Source: UBA952 sp044361535 (lineage in GTDB: Bacteria > Bacteroidota > Bacteroidia > Flavobacteriales_D > Crocinitomicaceae). Taken from it: DNA of 64,000 nt. The translations under genes and the position numbers were made by a program. The stretch is taken from assembly GCA_044361535.1 (NCBI GenBank), contig JBIKIQ010000018.1:7948-71947 (forward strand). The letters are read 5' to 3'. The notes beneath the pieces were generated by a model. It was not told the DNA's origin and ran no database searches. It saw nothing but the letters and a program-made list of their open reading frames with translations. This document shows positions 53,401 to 62,728 of the stretch, piece after piece (within the stretch, counting starts at the first letter, position 1; each line of letters opens with the position of its first letter).

Positions 53401-55114
53401 AGGTAAAACTGAAAGGATTGACCTGCCTGCAAATTCATTTTATTGTCTCATGGATCGTTTTTTTTGGTATATGGACGGTTCTACAGTGGATATGGAGAAA
53501 AACAGGGATAAAGAAACTTCCTTTCAAACAAACTCAACGGGAGAAGTCTCTAATTTTTACTATTACAAATCCAATGCAGATACAACAAGGTTCCTGAATT
53601 TTAAATCTTTGAATGCTAAATATGATTTAAAAGAGCAGTTAATTAACTGTAATCAAGTATCTAATTTCAGGATTGGTGATGTTCAAATTTTGCCAGATAG
53701 CGCCAAATTAGTGGTTAAAAAAGCTGGAATTATAAAGCCATTGACAAATGCCGTTATTGAAACAGATAAAAAAATGCATTATTTTGAACAATGTTACATC
53801 GATGTAATTGATAAACAAAACTTTAACGCCAAAGGAAAATACAGATATACAGATGTTGACAATGAAGTTTCTCTCATTCAAATGGATAATATTAAGTGTT
53901 CAGGATCAAATACAACAGCTAAAGGTATTATTGATGAGAAACGTGGATTTAAACTTTCAAAACAATTTGAATATTTTGGTAATATTGAAGTTTTAACAAA
54001 AGAAGATAGTTTATTTTGTGATGGAAGTACCAGGACTGTGCATGATTGTAAATTTAAAAAAACTTGGTTTACCTTCAAGGATAAGATTAATCCAAGAAAC
54101 ATTCAAATTCCAATAGGAAAGTCACTTGTGAATACAGATGAACAGCCTTTGGGAATTGGATTCTATTATGGCGCTGATAAGGGACGAATCTACACTACAT
54201 TCCTATCCACACCAAATTTACCCGAAGATCAACTACTTTACACAGCAGAAGGATACTTGCAATTTAATAAACCGACGAATGAATATCAAATATCTACTAA
54301 AGAGCAATTAAAGGATAGAAATGAAGGAATTTCATCTCAATCTTGGACTACCGATAACTATCTTTCTGTGAGTCTCGAAGATAATTCGTGCAACATGTTT
54401 GGTGAAGGTGCCATTGACCTTGGCTTAGATTTGGGTGATGTAAAAATAGAATCCTTTGGGTCAATTGAGTACGATGCAGTAAACAACAAAAAAACCACCA
54501 TGAATATTAGTTCTCGTTTTTCCTTTCCTGTGGATCAAAATGTCATGGAAAATCTGGCAAAAAAAGCAGTTGTGAATGAGACATTAAGATATGCTAAACC
54601 ATCTGAAATTAATAATACAAATTTAGAAAGAGCATTGAAACATTGGTCCCCTGAAAAGGATTTCATGAAAATGAAAGAGGAAATTGTGGAAGAGTCTTTA
54701 AAAAAAATACCTAAAGATGTCGTTAGGACATTAATAATAACAGATATAAAACTTATTAATTTTGGTGTAGAAAGTCTCTCTAAGCTAAAAACAAATTCAA
54801 CGCATTCATTGATTTTTTCAATCTATGATAAACCTGTATTAAAGTATATTCCTTTTGAATTACTTATTGAACAAAATTTAGAACCTAGGGCAAAAGATCG
54901 TTTTGGTTTGAATATAGCTATCGAAGATAAATTTTATTTCTTTGATTATAAAACTCCGAAAAACACAGGCATCATGAATATTTCATCAGATGATGAGATC
55001 TTTAAAAAATCAATAACCGACATAAAAGCAAAATCCAAAAAGATAAAAGACTTCGAATATGATTTCACGGATGATTTGCAATATTTTGAAGATTTTAAAA
55101 TAAATATTAAATGA
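50498..55114 (+). CDS. Very large exported protein of unknown function (1538 residues)
   Basis: A clear signal peptide (MKFLTLSFLLFVFQTSILIAQ) leads a protein rich in beta-prone, polar segments with no domain I can name. Short patterns recur, such as LKNSKKALLTVNPF, GEGAIDLGLDLGDVKIESFGSIEYDA and repeated 'G-x-I/L-x-F' strands, which could be a long beta-helix or adhesin-like fold. There is no clear T9SS sorting domain at the C-terminus, which is charged (KDFEYDFTDDLQYFEDFKINIK). The start of plsY overlaps its stop (ATGA at 55111-55114), so it is translationally coupled to a phospholipid-synthesis gene. Large proteins of this sort are probably periplasmic or on the outer membrane; this is inference. 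Confidence 0.75.
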   Translation: MKFLTLSFLLFVFQTSILIAQSFPSDKQKFIKYVDQILSENENEKVRVFANNELKDNLLKSGVIDDATFDLMVTTCNSLESNGLKSYPDIFNYLYSVNLVYTNKLNQESITSWQDVLDAMLTNKNKSTSEFLKFSIHFYLYGKISEAGGSKWYYKSGEFSFSYKNSPTVSLTNGNLRCLLTDKSSGANATDSVVIQKTDGIFDINTKSWLGSKGSMNWTKTGVPSEKMFAQLGDSYKMNLKSSEVKLDSVILTAPYFKNPVYGQIHDQNNTYLRDIDRVYPRFISYGKREKVSDIMEGIDFDGGFLIEGSKLLGSGTKENPSKILVKRGNKPFIIVSSEMFEFSINSIQANRSKLKITLGEDSITHTNLNFSYNNQSKEVEITRPSKGRGLSPFNDSYHKIDIHAQRLLYKIGADEIRLTYEYGAPIDLRNAKFESVNYFDEQLFDAFKGQDAINPLSLAAKYCRDKNIIEMSDGEFATAINKYLSQAKSLLLEMAVHGFIDYDTESKFIRVNEKLFSYADYKAGTRDFDNISFRSDLKPELKAFSAEEMEQINSNDALRIKYNQIIENETRRKSLPIYGIIDLKTSDLVLDGVDYITISNSQPTYISPKNLLIKVKKNRELTFDGTIFSGKIEIESEIGKYNYTTNSFELKNSKKALLTVNPFTEKEKGQGKIEMKSYFSNVTGSLVVDDTSNRSGRKKEFNLFPKLTVSKPCKIYYDKIAKGAYDSTRFYVTLDPFEIDSLDNFKEKSLSLSGELTSAGIFPKIKENLKIMDDYSFGFSTKAPENGYSFYGGTTNYKNKIILSANGLQGAGTINFLNSISESKALTFLPDSTIGLANFVNNPSEDKIQFPDVYNERSFICYIPKAKILKASSTSDNPMRMYNNETHLGGTIILKESGMSGFGELGFKTASMQSSNYRFSRWDILSDTASFYLKNIYRNQGEDPLALRVSNVTANISFKERKGTFNTGKTERIDLPANSFYCLMDRFFWYMDGSTVDMEKNRDKETSFQTNSTGEVSNFYYYKSNADTTRFLNFKSLNAKYDLKEQLINCNQVSNFRIGDVQILPDSAKLVVKKAGIIKPLTNAVIETDKKMHYFEQCYIDVIDKQNFNAKGKYRYTDVDNEVSLIQMDNIKCSGSNTTAKGIIDEKRGFKLSKQFEYFGNIEVLTKEDSLFCDGSTRTVHDCKFKKTWFTFKDKINPRNIQIPIGKSLVNTDEQPLGIGFYYGADKGRIYTTFLSTPNLPEDQLLYTAEGYLQFNKPTNEYQISTKEQLKDRNEGISSQSWTTDNYLSVSLEDNSCNMFGEGAIDLGLDLGDVKIESFGSIEYDAVNNKKTTMNISSRFSFPVDQNVMENLAKKAVVNETLRYAKPSEINNTNLERALKHWSPEKDFMKMKEEIVEESLKKIPKDVVRTLIITDIKLINFGVESLSKLKTNSTHSLIFSIYDKPVLKYIPFELLIEQNLEPRAKDRFGLNIAIEDKFYFFDYKTPKNTGIMNISSDDEIFKKSITDIKAKSKKIKDFEYDFTDDLQYFEDFKINIK

Positions 55115-55749
55115 TGATTGATATACTATTAATTGCAAGCGCAATTGTAATTGGCTATGTTTTAGGTTCTATTCCTACCGCAGTTTGGATAGGTAAATAT
55201 TTTTATCAAATTGATGTTAGAGAACATGGTAGTAAAAATGCTGGAGCCACAAATACGTTTCGGGTATTGGGCAAAAAGCCAGGAATAATTGTTTTAGTTA
55301 TTGATGTAATTAAAGGTATCGTAGCGTCAATGTTCCCCATATTATTTAGTGATTTCTTTGAAATGAGTTACGCCTTTTTGATTTCTTTGAGACTTTTGTC
55401 GTCTATTTTTTCAATGATTGGTCATGTTTTACCTGTTTTTGCTGAATTCAAAGGTGGGAAAGGCGTTGCCACCTCATTGGGTGTTTTAATTGGATTACAA
55501 CCATTTGCTGCCCTGCTATGTTTTTTAGTTTTTTTACTAATATTTATCTTCTCTAAATATGTATCACTCGGGGCTATTATTTCTGCTATGATTTATCCGT
55601 TTATTGTTTATTATGTCGATCCAAAAGTCTTGTTTCATGAAATGATATTTACTGTAATTTTAAGTTCAGCTGTAATTTTTACACATCGAAAAAATATTTC
55701 AAGACTAATAAAAGGTCAAGAAAATAAAATGAACCTTTTCAAAAGATAG
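55111..55749 (+). CDS. plsY: Glycerol-3-phosphate acyltransferase PlsY
   Basis: The 212-residue inner-membrane enzyme has the PlsY motifs GSIPTAVWIGKYF, the REHGSKNAGATNTFRVLG segment and KGGKGVATSLGVL. It transfers the acyl group of acyl phosphate to glycerol 3-phosphate, making lysophosphatidate, the first step of phospholipid synthesis (with PlsX). Its start is coupled to the stop of the giant exported protein gene. Confidence 0.95.
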   Translation: MMIDILLIASAIVIGYVLGSIPTAVWIGKYFYQIDVREHGSKNAGATNTFRVLGKKPGIIVLVIDVIKGIVASMFPILFSDFFEMSYAFLISLRLLSSIFSMIGHVLPVFAEFKGGKGVATSLGVLIGLQPFAALLCFLVFLLIFIFSKYVSLGAIISAMIYPFIVYYVDPKVLFHEMIFTVILSSAVIFTHRKNISRLIKGQENKMNLFKR

Positions 55750-55765
55750 CTGTATACCTTGATAA

Positions 55766-58700
55766 TTGAAGATAAATTTCCTTCATATTGCATATATATT
55801 TATTGCCTTCCAATTTAATTTGTTAGGTCAAAATAAAATTGACGAAAAGAAACTCGATAAACTTTTTTGGGAAGGTAAATACCCTGAAATACTTCAAGAT
55901 TATTATATACTGTATAAGCAAGATTTAAATAACCCAGAAATCTGCTTTAAATACGGAACGTCGTTATTATTTGAAGCAGATAGTATTCAAAAACTTATAA
56001 AGGCTAATAATTTACTGCTCTTTTCCGCATCTCAAGAAACAGCCACTGCTGAATATCATTTCTACTGTGGAAGAGCTTATCATGCGAGGAGTGTATTTGA
56101 TTCAGCACTTGTTCAATTTGAATTATACAAAAGCAAAAAAGTTAAAAAAACAATTGAACTACCCGCAGACCTTTTTATAACCTATTGCAATAATGGTAAA
56201 TCGCTGCCAAGAATTTCTTCGGGTAAATTAGACAGATATTCAGATATACCACCTGAAGATATTGGTGAGTCCTATGATTTACGAAAGATAAAGATGAATG
56301 GCCGATTTGATCCATATAAAACAAATCTAACCAAAGTGGACATTAAAAAGGGGATTAAGCCCGTATGGTTATATTCTGATTACACTTTAAAATTCTTCGC
56401 AAGTTATGGTGAAAAAGATGAAGGAAATAAAGATATTTACATGGTTGAAGGGTCCAGGGACCAAAAGAAAATCACAAGACTTCCAAATATTATAAACACA
56501 AATGAGGAAGAAGATTATCCATACTTCGACTTTGAAACAAATTATTTATATTTTTCATCAAAGGGACACAATAGTATAGGTGGATATGACATTTTCCGCA
56601 TTGATTATGATACCTCAACCCATTCATTTGGCAAAGTAGAAAATCTAGGATTAGGTATTTCTACGCCTTTTGATGATTATTTATTTATTTACAACTCCAA
56701 AGTTAATCAAGCACTTCTTACCTCATCTTGGTTGGGTAAAACAAATAGGTTAGCCTTGTTTAGCGGTAATTTATCAATTTATGACAAAAACAAAGAAAAA
56801 AAACAAAATATAGTTGTCAATTTTAAAAATGAAAGTGATCCAACAATCAAATTGACAGAAATAAAGGTTTTAGATAAAAACACACAAGAATTAATCGGGA
56901 AATTCACAGTTGATGAAAAAGGTAATGCGGGAATAAACTTATTACCTGGTGAGTACAGTTATATATTTAACATCTATGGCAGTAAGGATGATTTTAAAGC
57001 AAACATTTCAATCCCCTCTTCAGACACCCCAATTTTACAAGAAATTACCTTTAAGTTAGATGACAAGAACAATGAAAAAGTAATTATCACCGACCAAAAT
57101 TCAGGAAAGAACAATGAAATTATTGCAGAAAATCTTGATAAAGACAGCCAAAAAAATGAATTGATCTCGAATCCAAAAGACAACCAAACTGACATTATCA
57201 ATCCTATTAATCCAAACTTGGAAAAAGAAGCGCTAGAAAGATTAGGAATTGTTGGTTTAAATCAAAATGAAATTGTAGATAAAGTTTCAGATAAATTAAT
57301 TGAATTTGAACTTGCACAGAAAGAAAATGAACTTCTCATGTCAAATTTGAATGCTGTCATTGCTGCTAATAGAACGTATTATGAGGAACTACAACAAGAA
57401 ATCGACTCCATAGAAGGAAGCATAGTTGAAATTTCTGAAATGGAAAAAATGGAAAAATTAAGTTACATTAAAAATTTGATTGCCGAACAAAATGAAGTGA
57501 TGAATCAAACTTTATGGATGCAAACACTTAATGACTCATTACAATCAGTTTATTCAGAAAAGCAAAAATTAAATAATCTTGTAAAATTCGGTGACCGCAT
57601 ACAGGATTTAACTGAACAAAATAATTACGCTGACGCCTATAGAAATATTATCGAAGAGTATAAACAAATTGAAACTTTGTCTTCAAATTCCGCATTTGAA
57701 AATATTTATAATGAATTATACGAAAACGAACTTGAACAGGCGCGTATTGAAAAAAATATAATTTCACTTACTTCAGAAATAGTGACATTAAATGAGAATC
57801 TACAAAATACTGAACTAGATCTACTTAATGCATCTAAAAAGGATAAAACTCGCTTAGAGGAACAGCGTGCAAATCTCCAACAAAAAATCAACTCAAACAA
57901 AAAGCAAACAAAAGCATACCAAAGAGATCTTGAAGAGACAAAAAATCAAGGGGTAGATTTAGTGCTGAAAAGAAATCTAATTTCAACAGTAAGTAAAGAG
58001 GTAGTTGATGAAACACTAAGTTATGAGAATGCCAAGGAAAAATATTTTACTGAAACAAATAAAAGTCAATTACATCTCAATTCTATACAACAACGAATAA
58101 AAGAATCCAATGAAAAATTAAGTGATACAGAAAAGAAGTATCTCAATTTTTCCGAAGAGTATATGACGAAAAAAAGCAATCTAGATGAAAATGGTTCTAC
58201 CGAACAATTAATTGAACTTGAGGAGAAATTAGCTGAATCAATTAAGGATTTACTATCTGAACTAAATGAAAATCAACAAAATATTACCTCAAATGGAGTA
58301 GTTCAAGAAAATTATTTACAAGAAAAATTACAAGAAAGTCAGGCAAGAATTAATGAACTAAGAGAAAACCAAACAGATATTGTTTCGACAAACGGAAGTG
58401 AAATCAATAATGAAAAAGTAGCAAATCCAGATGTGAATTCTTCAAATAACATTGCTAAAAATCAACCGACTAATTCTCAAGGCACCCAACAAAATCAAAA
58501 TTCAACTTCGTCCTCCAACACAAATGAAAAGGAAGGAAATCCTGATGTGAATTCATCAAAAAACGTTGCCAATAATCAAACGAATAATTCTCAAAATTCG
58601 CAACAAAACCAAAATTCAACTGCATCTTCGAATACCACTGAAAAGGAAGCAAATTCTGATGTGAATTCTTCAAATAACATTGCCAATAATCAAACTACCA

Positions 58701-61700
58701 ATTCTCAAAACTCACAACAAAATCAAAATTCAACTTCGTCCTCCAACAACAATGAAAAGCAAGGAAATCCAGATGTGATTTCATCAAATAACATTGCTAA
58801 AAATCAACCGACTAATTCTCAAAACTCACAACAAAACCAAAACACAACTTCGTCCTCCAACAACAATGAAAAGGAAGCAAATCCTGATGTGAATTCATCA
58901 AATAACATTGCTAAAAATCAACCGACTAATTCTCAAAACTCACAACAAAACCAAAACTCAACTTCGTCCTCCAACAACAATGAAAAGGAAGCAAATCCTG
59001 ATGTGAATTCATCAAATAACATTGCTAAAAATCAACCGACTAATTCTCAAGGCACCCAACAAAATCAAAATACAACTTCGTCTACCAACAACAATGAAAA
59101 GGAAGGAAATCCTGATGTGAATTCATCAAAAAACGTTGCCAATAATCAAACGAATAATTCTCAAAATTCGCAACAAAACCAAAATTCAACTGCATCTTCG
59201 AATACCAATGAAAAGGAAGCAAATTCTGATGTGAATTCTTCAAATAACATTGCCAATAATCAAACTACCAATTCTCAAAACTCACAACAAAATCAAAATT
59301 CAACTTCGTCCTCCTACACAAATGAAAAGGAAGGAAATCCTGATGTGAATTCATCAAATAACGTTGCCAATAATCAAACGACTAATTCTCAAAATTCACA
59401 ACAAAACCAAAACTCAACTTCGTCTACCAACGCAAATGAAAAGCAAGGAAATCCAGAAGTGAATTCAACAAATAACGTTGCCAATAATCAAACGACTAAT
59501 TCTCAAAACTCACAACAAAACCAAAACTCAACTTCGTCCTCCAACAACAATGAAAAGGAAGACAATCCGGATGTGAATTCATCAAATAACATTGCTAAAA
59601 ATCAAACGACTAATTCTCAAAACTCACAACAAAATCAAAATTCATCTTCGTCTACCAACACAAATGGAAAGGAAGAAAATCCTAATATTAATTCATCAAA
59701 TAACGTTGCAGATAAACAAGCTGAATATATTCCACAATTACAAAAAGACGTTTCTGAGATTACAAACGAAGAATTAACTAATTTAAGTTCTGAATTTAAA
59801 AATGATAAAAATTCGTTGGTTTCTGAACTGAAAAAATCCAATCCCAGCCTTCAACTTCAATCTACAAATCAATTAGAGTTTGAAAGATCAAGACTTGATA
59901 ATAATCTTTCAAAAATTGAAACGGAAATTAATGACTTAGAAGTTCTTTTGAAAAATCAGAAAAAGAAAAAGGACATAGAAAAGATTGAATTATTAATTCG
60001 AGATAAAGAACAAGAATTAAAAAGTATTACTGAGCAAAAGGATGAAATAGCCAAACAAATTGATGTACAAAAAAAGGATGAAATAACTTTAAATTTAAAT
60101 GATCATTCAGTTTCTTTAGACGACCAAAAATCAAAAGAAATTTTATCCTCAAATACCTATAAAGAATATGTTATTGCATTGGTGGCTTTTCAAAAAGAAA
60201 AAGAGAGTCATACATCAATTTCAACTACTCTAATTAACCAGCAAAACAAATTGAATGAACTCGTTAACATTCAAGTTTTGAGTAAAGATAAGCGCAAGGG
60301 ATCCGTTGAAATTGAAATGCTAATTAAAGAAATAGAAAAGTCTCAAAAACAACAAGAAGCTTCTTACAATCTACTTAAAGAACGTAAAAAGTCGGTTGAG
60401 AAAATCGAACTAGAAAATCAAAATATTTCAGCCGAATTGCAAACATTAGCGGCAAACCGCAAAGAACCTTTAACCAAAATTGAAGTTGTAAATGATGAAA
60501 TTATTTCCTCGGGTGGCTTTGAGCTAAATACAGTATCGAATACAAAAACTAGCGATAATGCAATAATTCCAATAAACGTAAAAGCCCCATCAGGATTAAT
60601 TTATCGCGTTCAAATAGGTGCCTTTAGAAAACCTCTTCAAAACAATGTTTATTCGCAATTTACGCCCGTCTCAGGTGAATTACAACAAAATGGTCTAACT
60701 GTTTATATGGCAGGTTATTTCAATAATTCTATTAATGCAGTTAATGCAAAAAAACAAATTCAATCATTAGGATATTCGGATGCCTTCATTGTCGCTTATT
60801 GCAATGGAAAAAAGTTAACATTAGGAGAAGCGCGTCAATTAGAGTCAAGAGGTGAATGCATTCCACAGGGAGACAATACATTTTTGGTGGAAATTAGCAA
60901 GAATACAAAACAAGCGATTTTAGAACAAAAAACTCAATCAAATATCGCAAATTCAACAATCTCAACAGTTGATACAAAAAGTTTATTTTTTACCGTTCAA
61001 ATCGGAGTTTATAACAAACCAATCGATGAAAAGCAAAAATTCCCCGGATTAACCGAAATTAATACAACCGTAAGTCCAAAAAATCAAATTCGCTATGCAA
61101 CCGGTATGTTTTCTGATCTGAATTCGGCTAAAATCAGAAAAAATAGTGCCGTTCAAAGTGGTATCTCAGATGCCTTTATTGTGGCATACTATCAAGGCGA
61201 GCGGATAACCATTGCTAAAGCAAATGAATTACTGGCTAAAAACGACGAGTTAGTATACAAGCAATCAAAACAAACAAATTTGAATATAAGTATTGATTCA
61301 GTTCAATATGTTGAAAATGAAAAACCGCTATTTGAACTGGACAAGAAGGTAAACAAAGTTGAACGAATTAAATACAAGGTAAATTCTAATTTTGAAGAAT
61401 TACCAAAAGAAAAACTTGCTTATTTTAATCAATACGGCTTGTTTCAATTTGATAATGAGACAGGTACTTTATTATCAACTGAATTTTCGAGAGAAATAGA
61501 TTTAAAAGACGAATTGAAATTAAGTGGTCTGGTTTCAGAAGTGAAAAACAATGACAAATTAGACAATACAAAATCAGTTCAAATGGATGAACTTAAAGGT
61601 GATTTAATGGATGTGATTTTACGGACAAATTGGCTCAATTCAATTGAAACTTCAAAAGAAATTTCATTAATTTTAAATTCTCGTATTTCCACTATGGAAA

Positions 61701-61762
61701 ATTATACGAACTTGCTAAAAAATACGTTTGATTTAAAAATAGAGAATTATGACAAAAAATAA
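55766..61762 (+). CDS. Giant exported TPR/PD40/coiled-coil protein with Asn/Gln/Ser repeats and two SPOR-like domains
   Basis: This 1998-residue protein starts at TTG (MKINFLHIAYIFIAFQFNLLGQ, a signal peptide). Domains in order: TPR-like helices (about 25-140), PD40-like blades (about 195-345, with YPYFDFETNYLYFSSKGHN and GGYDIFRI), a long coiled coil (about 490-880), eleven full copies and part of a twelfth of a 38-residue Asn/Gln/Ser-rich repeat (887-1317), a second coiled coil (about 1330-1570), and two SPOR-like repeats (about 1607-1690, YRVQIGAFRKP; about 1739-1825, FTVQIGVYNKP). SPOR domains bind denuded peptidoglycan, and PD40/TPR modules occur in T9SS and gliding proteins. A periplasmic scaffold is likely, but function is unknown. 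It overlaps clpS by 14 bases. Confidence 0.85.
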   Translation: MKINFLHIAYIFIAFQFNLLGQNKIDEKKLDKLFWEGKYPEILQDYYILYKQDLNNPEICFKYGTSLLFEADSIQKLIKANNLLLFSASQETATAEYHFYCGRAYHARSVFDSALVQFELYKSKKVKKTIELPADLFITYCNNGKSLPRISSGKLDRYSDIPPEDIGESYDLRKIKMNGRFDPYKTNLTKVDIKKGIKPVWLYSDYTLKFFASYGEKDEGNKDIYMVEGSRDQKKITRLPNIINTNEEEDYPYFDFETNYLYFSSKGHNSIGGYDIFRIDYDTSTHSFGKVENLGLGISTPFDDYLFIYNSKVNQALLTSSWLGKTNRLALFSGNLSIYDKNKEKKQNIVVNFKNESDPTIKLTEIKVLDKNTQELIGKFTVDEKGNAGINLLPGEYSYIFNIYGSKDDFKANISIPSSDTPILQEITFKLDDKNNEKVIITDQNSGKNNEIIAENLDKDSQKNELISNPKDNQTDIINPINPNLEKEALERLGIVGLNQNEIVDKVSDKLIEFELAQKENELLMSNLNAVIAANRTYYEELQQEIDSIEGSIVEISEMEKMEKLSYIKNLIAEQNEVMNQTLWMQTLNDSLQSVYSEKQKLNNLVKFGDRIQDLTEQNNYADAYRNIIEEYKQIETLSSNSAFENIYNELYENELEQARIEKNIISLTSEIVTLNENLQNTELDLLNASKKDKTRLEEQRANLQQKINSNKKQTKAYQRDLEETKNQGVDLVLKRNLISTVSKEVVDETLSYENAKEKYFTETNKSQLHLNSIQQRIKESNEKLSDTEKKYLNFSEEYMTKKSNLDENGSTEQLIELEEKLAESIKDLLSELNENQQNITSNGVVQENYLQEKLQESQARINELRENQTDIVSTNGSEINNEKVANPDVNSSNNIAKNQPTNSQGTQQNQNSTSSSNTNEKEGNPDVNSSKNVANNQTNNSQNSQQNQNSTASSNTTEKEANSDVNSSNNIANNQTTNSQNSQQNQNSTSSSNNNEKQGNPDVISSNNIAKNQPTNSQNSQQNQNTTSSSNNNEKEANPDVNSSNNIAKNQPTNSQNSQQNQNSTSSSNNNEKEANPDVNSSNNIAKNQPTNSQGTQQNQNTTSSTNNNEKEGNPDVNSSKNVANNQTNNSQNSQQNQNSTASSNTNEKEANSDVNSSNNIANNQTTNSQNSQQNQNSTSSSYTNEKEGNPDVNSSNNVANNQTTNSQNSQQNQNSTSSTNANEKQGNPEVNSTNNVANNQTTNSQNSQQNQNSTSSSNNNEKEDNPDVNSSNNIAKNQTTNSQNSQQNQNSSSSTNTNGKEENPNINSSNNVADKQAEYIPQLQKDVSEITNEELTNLSSEFKNDKNSLVSELKKSNPSLQLQSTNQLEFERSRLDNNLSKIETEINDLEVLLKNQKKKKDIEKIELLIRDKEQELKSITEQKDEIAKQIDVQKKDEITLNLNDHSVSLDDQKSKEILSSNTYKEYVIALVAFQKEKESHTSISTTLINQQNKLNELVNIQVLSKDKRKGSVEIEMLIKEIEKSQKQQEASYNLLKERKKSVEKIELENQNISAELQTLAANRKEPLTKIEVVNDEIISSGGFELNTVSNTKTSDNAIIPINVKAPSGLIYRVQIGAFRKPLQNNVYSQFTPVSGELQQNGLTVYMAGYFNNSINAVNAKKQIQSLGYSDAFIVAYCNGKKLTLGEARQLESRGECIPQGDNTFLVEISKNTKQAILEQKTQSNIANSTISTVDTKSLFFTVQIGVYNKPIDEKQKFPGLTEINTTVSPKNQIRYATGMFSDLNSAKIRKNSAVQSGISDAFIVAYYQGERITIAKANELLAKNDELVYKQSKQTNLNISIDSVQYVENEKPLFELDKKVNKVERIKYKVNSNFEELPKEKLAYFNQYGLFQFDNETGTLLSTEFSREIDLKDELKLSGLVSEVKNNDKLDNTKSVQMDELKGDLMDVILRTNWLNSIETSKEISLILNSRISTMENYTNLLKNTFDLKIENYDKK
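58424..59719 (+). repeat. 114-bp tandem repeat array (11 full copies plus a partial twelfth)
   Basis: Each unit of exactly 114 bp encodes 38 residues of the form NPDVNSSNNIAKNQxTNSQNSQQNQNSTSSSNNNEKEx, written here only as a pattern. Full copies run from 58424 to 59677, then a degenerate partial copy follows. Copies 4 and 5 are almost identical, and copies 1-3 match copies 6-8 in order, 570 bp apart, which shows recent duplication by unequal exchange. All changes keep the reading frame. Confidence 0.95.
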
Positions 61763-62027
61763 TCCAAAACATCAAGAAGAAACAGATGTACTTGAAGAAC
61801 AAATTAATGAAAATGGATTGATTCTTTATAATGATGACGTAAATACTTTCGACCATGTAATTAATTCACTTGTCAGCATCTGTAAACATGACCCTATTCA
61901 AGCAGAACAATGCGCATGGATCGTTCATTTAAATGGGAAATGTAAAGTTAAAAATGGCTATTTTGAGGAATTAGAACCACTATGCGTAGCACTTTTAGAT
62001 CGCGGAATTTCAGCTACCATTGAATAA
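61749..62027 (+). CDS. clpS: ATP-dependent Clp protease adaptor ClpS
   Basis: The 92-residue protein has an unstructured N-terminus and a ClpS core: LILYNDDVNTFDHVI, the QAEQCAWIVHLNGKCKVKNG segment and ALLDRGISATIE. It delivers N-degron substrates to ClpA/ClpC-ClpP. No clp gene is adjacent. The start lies 14 bases inside the giant SPOR protein gene, so it is probably in the same transcript. Confidence 0.95.
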   Translation: MTKNNPKHQEETDVLEEQINENGLILYNDDVNTFDHVINSLVSICKHDPIQAEQCAWIVHLNGKCKVKNGYFEELEPLCVALLDRGISATIE

Positions 62028-62065
62028 ATTTCATGAGAAAAAAGAAAAAAATATAATCCGACAAA

Positions 62066-62719
62066 ATGAATAAAAAACTCATAGCTTCTTTTATTTTGAT
62101 TATATTTTTCACATTTTGTATTGAATATACTTATTCTCAAATTGGAAAAAAATCAGATTCTCTAAATCTAATACAGTTATCAGGCGTTGTAATTTCTGAA
62201 GAAACATTGGAAGAACAACCCTATGTTACAGTTTACGATAAAACAATTCGTAAAGGGGTGATATCAGATTATTATGGGTATTTTTCATTAGTGACTTTTC
62301 CTGGTGACACAATAATCTTTTCTAGTCCAGGACATAAAAAATCGAGTTATATTGTCCCCGATACTTTAAAGCAAAATCGATATTCACTCATTCACATGTT
62401 ACCCTCAGACACATTACAGCTGAAAGAAGTAACTATTTATCCATGGCCGTCTAAAGAAGAATTTGCAAATGCATTTGTAAACATGAGGCCTTATGATGAT
62501 GCACTTAGAAGAGCTCAACAGGAATTATCAGGCGAAAGTTTGGCATTTGCTGCTGCTCGCATTCAATCTGACCCATCATTAGCATATGGTAATTTAGTAA
62601 ATCAGAGATACTCGCAATTATACAGTAGTAATCAAGTTCCTGTTAATAATTTATTAAATCCATATGCTTGGTCTAAGTTCCTTAAAGATTGGAAGGAAGG
62701 AAAATTAAAACGTGAATAA
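62066..62719 (+). CDS. Exported carboxypeptidase-regulatory-like domain protein
   Basis: The 217-residue protein has a signal peptide (ending near EYTYSQ) and a beta-sandwich of the CarboxypepD_reg-like type over about residues 35-115 (LSGVVISEETLEEQPYVTV, GVISDYYGYFSLVTFPGDTIIFSSPGHK). The C-terminal half is helical and polar (NMRPYDDALRRAQQELSG). Such domains often sit at the entry of outer-membrane complexes. It is paired with the barrel gene ten bases downstream. Function unknown. Confidence 0.82.
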   Translation: MNKKLIASFILIIFFTFCIEYTYSQIGKKSDSLNLIQLSGVVISEETLEEQPYVTVYDKTIRKGVISDYYGYFSLVTFPGDTIIFSSPGHKKSSYIVPDTLKQNRYSLIHMLPSDTLQLKEVTIYPWPSKEEFANAFVNMRPYDDALRRAQQELSGESLAFAAARIQSDPSLAYGNLVNQRYSQLYSSNQVPVNNLLNPYAWSKFLKDWKEGKLKRE

Positions 62720-62728
62720 TTCCATTGA

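Noticed and set aside
58470..58673. Minus-strand open frame within the repeat array
   Set aside because: It arises from the low-complexity repeats read backwards and is broken in neighbouring copies.
58424..59719. Possible CRISPR array
   Set aside because: The 114-bp units are contiguous, lack spacers and keep one reading frame inside a long protein, so they are coding tandem repeats.
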